Part shown: piece by piece, positions 22,770-28,143 of the stretch
How positions within the stretch are numbered: the stretch's first letter is position 1
Layout: each line of letters opens with the position of its first letter
DNA from: JACRPI01 sp964385055
Lineage (GTDB): Archaea; Nanobdellota; Nanobdellia; Woesearchaeales; DSVV01
DNA: 28,143 bases
Direction: 5' to 3'
Assembly: GCA_964385055.1 (NCBI GenBank)
Contig: CAYLMH010000016.1
Coordinates: 1 to 28,143, forward strand
Program-made: the position numbers and the translations under genes
Notes under the pieces: generated by a model
The model's input: only the letters and a program-made list of their open reading frames with translations
Database searches by the model: none
Told to the model about the DNA's origin: nothing

Positions 22770-24389
22770 TTAACGAGCAAGATACACTCGATCATTTCCT
22801 GATCTGAGAAGACCCTGCGACGTATAATTATTAACCATCGCATATCGTGCGAGGTGCTGTTCCACCAAACTGTCTGCAACAAACTGAGTTGGAAGACATT
22901 TTTCCTGCGCTTCTTTGAATATAGCTTGAAGAAGAGATTTGACAGCACGAATAACTTTGATAGGGCGTCCTCGTTCATAGACTCCACCAAGAGAATCCTT
23001 GACGTCATCTCTCTCATAGATAACGTTTAATATACCCCCCATGTTAATAATATAGTCCGGTGCATAAACAATTCCATTTTGAACCATAAATGCATCAACT
23101 TCTCGCTTTTCTCCAGGATGGCGCTGATTATTCGCTCCACCTGCAAAAACACGATACCCTGCATTATATAATTTGTGGACATGCTCCGTAGTGAAAATTT
23201 GTCCTGCAGCGTTTGGAGAGAAAATATCTCCTTTGAGATTATAAAACGCTTCTTGTGAATCATGGTCAGGAGTATGATGGAGCACAAAGTCTTTTCCTTC
23301 TTCTTTCCCTGCACCTGTTAAAAGAGCTCGTACCTCGACAAGTGCTGATTCTTTTGCGTCAGCAACATGAAGCATCTTGAAATTATGACCATCTTCCAGA
23401 ATTCGTTTAATGACGACATACCCTACTTTTCCAGCACCCTGAATTGTAATTGTTCGATCATCAAAACGATCCGACTTCCAAACAAATTCTGCTCCGCCTC
23501 TCATTCCGTAATAAACTCCTTCTGCTGTGACAATAGAGGGATCACCTGAACCACCAACTGCTTCAGAGAGACATGCAACAGGGAGCACTGACGATTTCAA
23601 GCGGAGAAGTTCTTCTCGAACAAACTCATCGACAAGAGTATCAGTATTCATATCCGGCGCGAAAAGATACCTTCCCTGAAGTTCTTTGACAAAACGAGCG
23701 TTTCCTGCGTGCATGAAAAGCTCAAAAGGAGTAAGTGCTGGTTTTTGTCGAGGAGAACCAGGCAAAAGCGTTTTCAAGAAAGAAGGGTTTGCTGCGACAA
23801 GCGCATCTAAACCTGCAATGTAATTCACGGATTTTCCGCCACCCATACGTGTTGCGAGAAGTTCTGCGTCAGTCACGCTTTCTCCCGAAAGTGCGCGGCG
23901 GGTCATGAGAAGATTTAACCCGCCCCATTTGTAGGACATTCCGCGTGACAATTCTTTTCCATCACGAAGTGCAGTAACGCCATGAGAAAGATCCTCTGAA
24001 CCAACAAGCGTTGCGACATCGCCTAATGAATGATATGCAGGATTAGGTCTATTTCCTCCAAGCGCTGGAAGGATACGCGTTCCAGAAGCATCGTCCAAAT
24101 AAAATGGAGCTGCTGCTGCAAGAAGAGTATTATGAATCGCAACAACATAGGTAATATCAAGAGGACGAGTAATAAGTGTAGAAGAAGTACCTGAAGATTG
24201 TCTTTCTTCAACAGTAATGCTTCCCAAAGGAAAGACATGAATTTCTTCATGAGCGTCATGACCCATTATTTCCCGAACAGCTCCTTCAAGAGAGTGATCT
24301 GGTTGCAATCGTTGAAAACGACGTAATTCTGGAATAGATGTTAAATAATTTGGAACTACAAACCCATATGCTCGTCCTACCATAGTCAT
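22770..24389 (-). CDS. Leucine/glutamate dehydrogenase-like amino acid dehydrogenase, enlarged
   Basis: This 539-aa protein would catalyse NAD(P)-dependent oxidative deamination of an amino acid. Active-site landmarks of the Glu/Leu/Phe/Val dehydrogenase family are present: MSYKWGGLN with Lys154, MGGGKSVN with Lys186, and APDMNTD with Asp246. A Rossmann motif GAGKVG (318-323) is followed by DIFSPNAAGQIFT, VFAGGANNQ and YAPDYIINMGGILN. It is far longer than leucine dehydrogenases (~360 aa). An extra N-terminal region of ~75 residues is present, and 22 residues sit between MSYK..GLNL and GGGK, where the family usually has none. The substrate cannot be assigned. Starts at 24389 and 24383 are both possible. 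A small GTAATC repeat and TAATC/GATTA hairpin (24410-24434) sit in the leader. Confidence 0.85.
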   Translation of the reverse strand: MTMVGRAYGFVVPNYLTSIPELRRFQRLQPDHSLEGAVREIMGHDAHEEIHVFPLGSITVEERQSSGTSSTLITRPLDITYVVAIHNTLLAAAAPFYLDDASGTRILPALGGNRPNPAYHSLGDVATLVGSEDLSHGVTALRDGKELSRGMSYKWGGLNLLMTRRALSGESVTDAELLATRMGGGKSVNYIAGLDALVAANPSFLKTLLPGSPRQKPALTPFELFMHAGNARFVKELQGRYLFAPDMNTDTLVDEFVREELLRLKSSVLPVACLSEAVGGSGDPSIVTAEGVYYGMRGGAEFVWKSDRFDDRTITIQGAGKVGYVVIKRILEDGHNFKMLHVADAKESALVEVRALLTGAGKEEGKDFVLHHTPDHDSQEAFYNLKGDIFSPNAAGQIFTTEHVHKLYNAGYRVFAGGANNQRHPGEKREVDAFMVQNGIVYAPDYIINMGGILNVIYERDDVKDSLGGVYERGRPIKVIRAVKSLLQAIFKEAQEKCLPTQFVADSLVEQHLARYAMVNNYTSQGLLRSGNDRVYLAR

Positions 24390-24455
24390 CCCCCAAAAAA
24401 TGTTTTTATGTAATCACTAGTAATCCTAAGATTAAACGAGAGTAAATAAAGCAGA

Positions 24456-24465
24456 GTATATAAAG
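24456..24465 (-). promoter_or_regulatory. TATA box upstream of the dehydrogenase gene
   Basis: The minus strand reads CTTTATATAC about 70 nt upstream of the start, which would give a leader of ~45 nt. A weaker ACATAAAAAC (24402-24411) is closer and would give a leaderless transcript. Confidence 0.4.
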
Positions 24466-24491
24466 TTTATTTTATTGAACTTATAGAGAAG

Positions 24492-25736
24492 CTAGCCAAA
24501 CAACAATGCAAACGGATTACCGAGATAATTCACGACAAGGGCGAACAACAATCCTCCAAGGAAAAACATGCTGATAAAGCCCCAAAGCTTTTGCGCGCGA
24601 GTTTTGTCATCAAACATGCTGTGCAATGCAGTCTGCAACATTCTTCCCCCATCGACAATACCGAGAGGGAGCAAGTTCGCAAGACCAATAAAGAGATTTA
24701 ACAAGAATAACCATTTGATAAAGCCGCGGAACCAATAATAAACGCCTGCGATGCCTGCATATTCTGTATTAATCCGTCGTTCATTTTGTGTAGGTTTAAT
24801 GCCCATAAATCCTTTTTCAGGATTATCTGATCGAGGGATAGCAGTAAAGGTGTATTCTCCTTTATCTGTGCCAAGTGTTACTTCTTGATCAGGAACTAGA
24901 CAGGAAGAATAACTCATAAATTGACTGTAATCGTCAACAGTTTTTCCGTTGATAGAAGACAAGATAGCGGGAGGAACAGCAGAACTGTACGCAGGATAAG
25001 TTTCATTTTCAAGAACTTCATAACTAAACCCAATAGGATGCGTGATGGTATCTTCAAATGGCGCAAGTGTGGAGTTTGTCATGTCTCCTACATAAGGGAA
25101 AGCGAAGAGGAGAATAAACGCAAGCACAAGATTAGCCATTGGTCCTGCTGCGAAAACAGAATATTGCACAATGTCATGCGCTTTTCCTAATTTCTTTTCA
25201 TCAGGCTCAACAAACGCTGCAGGAATAACTGGCGCAAGTAATGCAAAGACTGCAAAGCCGCTGGATTTTACAGGAATGTGATGACTTCGCGCAACAACGC
25301 CATGAGAAAATTCGTGCACAATCGCAAGCACAAAAATAGCAAGGATCCAGTGCGTGAAACTCAAATACCCGATGCCCGGAATATGAGTGAAAGGAAGTAC
25401 AAGAGAAACACCATTGGTGTCAACAGTAGGCTGGAAAATGAGTTTAATGAAAAAAATAAAAATGCCTAAAGAAACATAGAGCATACCAAGAAACCCAACA
25501 CCAACAGAGACATAACCAAACAATTGCACAGCACCACGATATTTGGACGCAAGTTTGTCCATTAATGCAAGACCGAGCTTGGTTCTGTACATGATGATGT
25601 AGATGAATGGATGGAGAATTTTTTGAACAACGAGCTCTTTGCGTTTGATGTAGAGAAGAACACTAAGACCAATTAAGAAGAGAATGAAAAGAATAAGATC
25701 AAACGTCCATGTGATAGTGAAACCGAATATTTGCAT
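24492..25736 (-). CDS. Site-2 protease (M50 family) intramembrane metalloprotease with PDZ domain
   Basis: This 414-aa polytopic membrane protein has the zinc motif HEFSH (His141, Glu142, His145) and the second active-site motif NLLPLGIVDGG (354-364, Asp362). Between them is a PDZ-like domain (about 235-315, SSINGKTVDDYSQF). Such proteases cut substrates inside the membrane, often to release transcription regulators. No anti-sigma factor or obvious membrane-tethered substrate is nearby. ATG at 25736 is chosen over a longer in-frame start at 25823 because a TATA box (25758-25766) lies 26 nt upstream and the extra residues look unlike the family. It is divergent from the DedA gene. Confidence 0.93.
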   Translation of the reverse strand: MQIFGFTITWTFDLILFILFLIGLSVLLYIKRKELVVQKILHPFIYIIMYRTKLGLALMDKLASKYRGAVQLFGYVSVGVGFLGMLYVSLGIFIFFIKLIFQPTVDTNGVSLVLPFTHIPGIGYLSFTHWILAIFVLAIVHEFSHGVVARSHHIPVKSSGFAVFALLAPVIPAAFVEPDEKKLGKAHDIVQYSVFAAGPMANLVLAFILLFAFPYVGDMTNSTLAPFEDTITHPIGFSYEVLENETYPAYSSAVPPAILSSINGKTVDDYSQFMSYSSCLVPDQEVTLGTDKGEYTFTAIPRSDNPEKGFMGIKPTQNERRINTEYAGIAGVYYWFRGFIKWLFLLNLFIGLANLLPLGIVDGGRMLQTALHSMFDDKTRAQKLWGFISMFFLGGLLFALVVNYLGNPFALLFG

Positions 25737-25757
25737 GAATAAACAAGACAATGAATT

Positions 25758-25766
25758 GTATATAAA
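25758..25766 (-). promoter_or_regulatory. TATA box for the site-2 protease gene
   Basis: TTTATATAC on the minus strand is centred 26 nt before the ATG at 25736. Confidence 0.65.
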
Positions 25767-25837
25767 CCTTTCTACTCCAGAAATGTATTTAATCAAAACA
25801 AAAACCTTTATGAAGGAATTCACAACATCATTTCCTC

Positions 25838-26506
25838 ATGTTCGAATTCCTGCAAACATTCCTCACCACATTCATCAACGTTATTCTTCATCTAGATACG
25901 TCACTCCAATGGGTCATACAAACCTATGACACATGGACATACGCAATAATTTTCATCGTTATTTTCTGCGAAACAGGTTTAATAGTAACTCCATTTCTTC
26001 CAGGAGATTCGCTTCTTTTCGCAGCAGGAGCGTTCGCTGCGTTAGGATCACTCAATCTTGCAGTGTTGTTCGCGTTAATTTTCATCGCGGCAGTGCTTGG
26101 TGATTTTGTCAATTATTCTGTGGGTAATTATATTGGTCCAAAAATATTCAAGAAAGAAAAATCCTTGCTCTTTAACAAAGACTATTTGATGCGCACAGAA
26201 GAGTTTTATGAAAAGCATGGCGCGAAAACAATTATCGCTGCGCGATTTATGCCCATCATCAGAACTTTCGCGCCGTTTGTTGCCGGCATTGGAAAAATGA
26301 ATTGGCTTAAATTTGTCGCGTACAACATCATTGGCGCAGTGTTATGGTGTATCTTATTCCTTTTTGGCGGGTATTTCTTTGGAAACATTCAGCTGGTGAA
26401 AGAAAATTTCACGTTAGTGATCATGGCAATAATTGTGATCTCATTTATTCCAGTGATTAAAGAAGTAGTAATGGGTTTGTTGAAGAAGAAAGAACCAACC
26501 TCTTAA
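25838..26506 (+). CDS. DedA/SNARE-associated family membrane protein
   Basis: This 222-aa polytopic protein has the DedA signatures FCETGLIVTPFLPGDSLLFA and the re-entrant AARFMPIIRTFAPFVAGIGKM with its essential arginines. Members are proposed lipid (undecaprenyl/polyprenyl-phosphate or phospholipid) flippases that sustain membrane and envelope homeostasis. In an archaeon the carrier would be a dolichyl-type lipid (inference). It is divergent from the site-2 protease, and its stop directly abuts the stop of the next gene on the other strand with no base between them. Confidence 0.93.
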   Translation: MFEFLQTFLTTFINVILHLDTSLQWVIQTYDTWTYAIIFIVIFCETGLIVTPFLPGDSLLFAAGAFAALGSLNLAVLFALIFIAAVLGDFVNYSVGNYIGPKIFKKEKSLLFNKDYLMRTEEFYEKHGAKTIIAARFMPIIRTFAPFVAGIGKMNWLKFVAYNIIGAVLWCILFLFGGYFFGNIQLVKENFTLVIMAIIVISFIPVIKEVVMGLLKKKEPTS

Positions 26507-27652
26507 TCAAGCACAATCTTCTACACAAACACCTTTTCTCATTTCAATGGATTGACAAATACCATCCCCACAACTTCCTTCATCTGAAGCGGTTTCTACT
26601 CCTGAAGAAGCGAATTCATCACTATGGACATCTGTATAAAACAATTGATTGGGTTCTGCGTTATACTCCATTAACCAAACAGAATAAACCTCACCAAAAC
26701 CGACCCATTCAATTCGTCCTGCAGCAGTTTCATCAGCAAGATCCTGAATGCGTTGACGAAACTCTTCTATATACGTTTCATTGACAAAATCTTTTTGTTT
26801 CGCAAAGAGAGAAGCAGTATAAATTTTTCCAGGCTCAAGAACACCTTGCTTTTGAAGTTCCAATAATTCATATAATCCATTCCATTCCGAAGTATAAGAT
26901 CCGACAGCGACAAGAGAAGCTGCATCATCGTGCACTTGAAATTGTTCATTATTTTGTGGTTTCCATATACCCGAGACCCATAAGGCTTCTTCATTAACAT
27001 GAAGCGATGTTCCAGCACCCATAAGAATTTCCGCTTGCCATATATAAGAAGAATACTGCCTTCTTTGTATTGGTTTCGAAAGATATTCCAGTTTAGATTT
27101 TTCAGGAGGATCTGCAATAAAGCCTCCTACAACAAAAGAAGGTTCAACTCCGAGTTGTTCAATAAGATACGCAACATCTGCATAATTATATGATGTTTCA
27201 TGTGCATGCGGATCAATTTCAAAGCCGAGATCTTCTTTAAGATAGCGAAGAACATTTTTTCCCTGTGTAGATGGAGTTCCAGAATCATAGAGGGTTGCAG
27301 CGAGCAAAAATGTCCAATCAGATTGAAAATTATAGGAAACTCCCTCTTCATGAAGCATTTGTGCGAATTGAACAACACCATTACGTTGTTCCCAAAATGC
27401 AGACTCATCTTCAACAAAATTTGGATACTGACCACTATTTGGCTCTTCGTTATGTGTAAAAATAGAGACATAAATAGGAGGAAAGGCTTCATTTTCATGA
27501 AGATTTGGACCAGCTGTTGTTTTACTACCACTCTCTTCTTCAAATCCCACTTTCTCTGTTTCAGAGAGAGAAGAATAGAACAGGAGAAGAATTCCTCCGA
27601 AGACAACAAGGCATAGAGAGAGAAGGAGTATAAAGAAGTTGTTCTTTTTCAT
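26507..27652 (-). CDS. Membrane-anchored extracellular polysaccharide-deacetylase-like protein
   Basis: In this 381-aa protein, residues 1-28 form a signal anchor (MKKNN then a long hydrophobic run). The outside domain begins VSIFTHNEEP and later has FEIDPHAHETSYNYADVAYL, which resembles the NodB/polysaccharide-deacetylase barrel motifs (an H..H metal pair after a G/D-E-I strand). The catalytic Asp is not obvious, so activity is uncertain. The C-terminus (361-380) is CGDGICQSIEMRKGVCVEDC, a short four-Cys motif often found repeated or at the ends of secreted proteins in DPANN-type archaea, of unknown role. Its 5' side faces the eL40 gene 48 nt away, on the same strand. Confidence 0.65.
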   Translation of the reverse strand: MKKNNFFILLLSLCLVVFGGILLLFYSSLSETEKVGFEEESGSKTTAGPNLHENEAFPPIYVSIFTHNEEPNSGQYPNFVEDESAFWEQRNGVVQFAQMLHEEGVSYNFQSDWTFLLAATLYDSGTPSTQGKNVLRYLKEDLGFEIDPHAHETSYNYADVAYLIEQLGVEPSFVVGGFIADPPEKSKLEYLSKPIQRRQYSSYIWQAEILMGAGTSLHVNEEALWVSGIWKPQNNEQFQVHDDAASLVAVGSYTSEWNGLYELLELQKQGVLEPGKIYTASLFAKQKDFVNETYIEEFRQRIQDLADETAAGRIEWVGFGEVYSVWLMEYNAEPNQLFYTDVHSDEFASSGVETASDEGSCGDGICQSIEMRKGVCVEDCA

Positions 27653-27700
27653 AATAAAAATAAAAAAGAAAGAAGTTAATAAAACTACGTATTTGAGAAA

Positions 27701-27862
27701 TTATTTCTTTCTCTTTGGTCGAAGTACTTTCCCTTTGCATTTTCTGCAAGAGATTTTACCTGCCAAAACCTTCATGTTTATTGCGCGAACAGTTGTCTTG
27801 CAATTTCTGCAAACAAATTTGTTCTGGAATAAACGTGCTTCTGCTTCTGGAAATCGTACCAT
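27701..27862 (-). CDS. rpl40e: Ribosomal protein eL40
   Basis: This 53-aa zinc-ribbon protein has the eL40 signature MVRFPEAEARLFQNKFVC at the N-terminus, two Cys pairs (CRNC and CRKC) and a basic C-terminus LRPKRKK. It is a large-subunit ribosomal protein found in archaea and eukaryotes. In eukaryotes it is made as a ubiquitin fusion, but here it stands alone, as in other archaea. The length is normal. Its ATG lies 5 nt after the aIF5A stop, so the two are probably co-transcribed. Confidence 0.93.
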   Translation of the reverse strand: MVRFPEAEARLFQNKFVCRNCKTTVRAINMKVLAGKISCRKCKGKVLRPKRKK

Positions 27863-27867
27863 TGTTA

Positions 27868-28143
27868 TCACTCAGATTTTAATTGTTTCATAACTTTTGT
27901 TCCTGTAATAACCCAGTAAAGAACGTTGCAGCTTTCTGTAACGTCTGTTTTAAGTTCTTCAGGAATATCCAAATCAAATGTTTCAAAGGACTCAGAGTCC
28001 ATAACATTTGCTTTACTGCCAGAGATAGAAAGCACTTGCGCGCTTCTTTTCTCGATAATTGGAGCATTAACGTTATCATGCGCAGGACCAACATATTCTC
28101 GTCGTTTGTCGTCTAAAATTCCTACTGCGGTGATTCTCACTTT
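27868..28143 (-). CDS. eif5a: Translation factor aIF5A, C-terminal part (runs off the window)
   Basis: This is the 3' end of a gene whose start lies beyond position 28143. About 91 residues are visible, from KVRITAVGILDDKRREYVGP through an OB-fold C-terminal domain ending KVMKQLKSE. The sequence after the hypusine loop (..GKHGHAK-R) in aIF5A matches KVRITAVGI, so the hypusine lysine itself is just outside the window. IF5A helps the ribosome pass difficult peptide bonds such as polyproline. The partner eL40 gene follows 5 nt downstream. Confidence 0.9.
   Translation of the reverse strand, partial: KVRITAVGILDDKRREYVGPAHDNVNAPIIEKRSAQVLSISGSKANVMDSESFETFDLDIPEELKTDVTESCNVLYWVITGTKVMKQLKSE

Noticed and set aside
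24921..25469. Plus-strand open frames within the site-2 protease gene
   Set aside because: They are shadows of the M50 gene, which carries all catalytic motifs in its own frame.
27127..27616. Long overlapping open frames on both strands inside the deacetylase-like gene
   Set aside because: The 381-aa frame has a signal anchor, family-like motifs and a structured C-terminus. The others have none and start inside it.
1..28143. CRISPR array or cas genes
   Set aside because: No regularly spaced identical repeats and no Cas-like proteins were seen. The repeats present are few, irregular and not spacer-like.

Overview
The window is archaeal, most likely from a DPANN-type lineage (Woesearchaeota/Pacearchaeota-like; this placement is an inference). 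It encodes an archaeal-type Kae1, a membrane-bound archaeal LonB, ribosomal protein eL40, the end of aIF5A, archaeal type II/IV secretion ATPase and membrane genes, half-size MgtE proteins, and tRNAs with introns of the bulge-helix-bulge type. Most first genes of transcription units have a TATA box about 26 nt upstream of the start codon, which fits leaderless archaeal mRNAs. Genes inside operons use Shine-Dalgarno-like motifs instead. Two runs of 10 N (3950-3959 and 9922-9931) mark assembly gaps.

Layout. 1-250: hairpin-rich non-coding DNA, possibly an IS200/IS605-type remnant. 250-8267: a small PLDc_N-like membrane protein, a PRPP-synthetase-like protein (-), Kae1, a full bacterial-style sigma-70 factor, a GT2-TPR glycosyltransferase, a PHP phosphoesterase (-) and LonB. 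8245-10619 (-): two coupled unknown proteins built from one repeated module, then two half-size MgtE transporters with a gap between them. 10776-15850: a two-gene operon of an unknown 422-aa protein and a 1262-aa protein that ends in sigma-70 regions 2-4 and carries several extra region-4-like helix-turn-helix units. 15866-17500: two copies of a ~255-bp unit containing an intron-bearing type II tRNA, flanking a secreted membrane-anchored protein. 17536-22698: a pilus/secretion locus (winged-helix protein, TPR/coiled-coil protein, ATPase, two T2SSF membrane proteins), whose two transcription units are each preceded by the same two-hairpin element. 22770-28143: a Leu/Glu-dehydrogenase-like protein (-), a site-2 protease (-), a DedA protein (+), a secreted deacetylase-like protein (-), eL40 (-) and aIF5A (-, cut by the window end).

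The most striking content is the pair of sigma-70 family proteins in a genome whose own promoters look archaeal (TBP/TFB type). One is a close RpoD look-alike. The other is a giant multi-HTH protein co-transcribed with an unrecognised partner. Other points of interest are the structured two-hairpin elements supported by compensatory base changes, the duplicated tRNA-Leu(CAA) genes with a serine-like G73, a dispersed intergenic repeat, a three-copy module in the unknown proteins, and an insertion between the two active-site lysines of the dehydrogenase.
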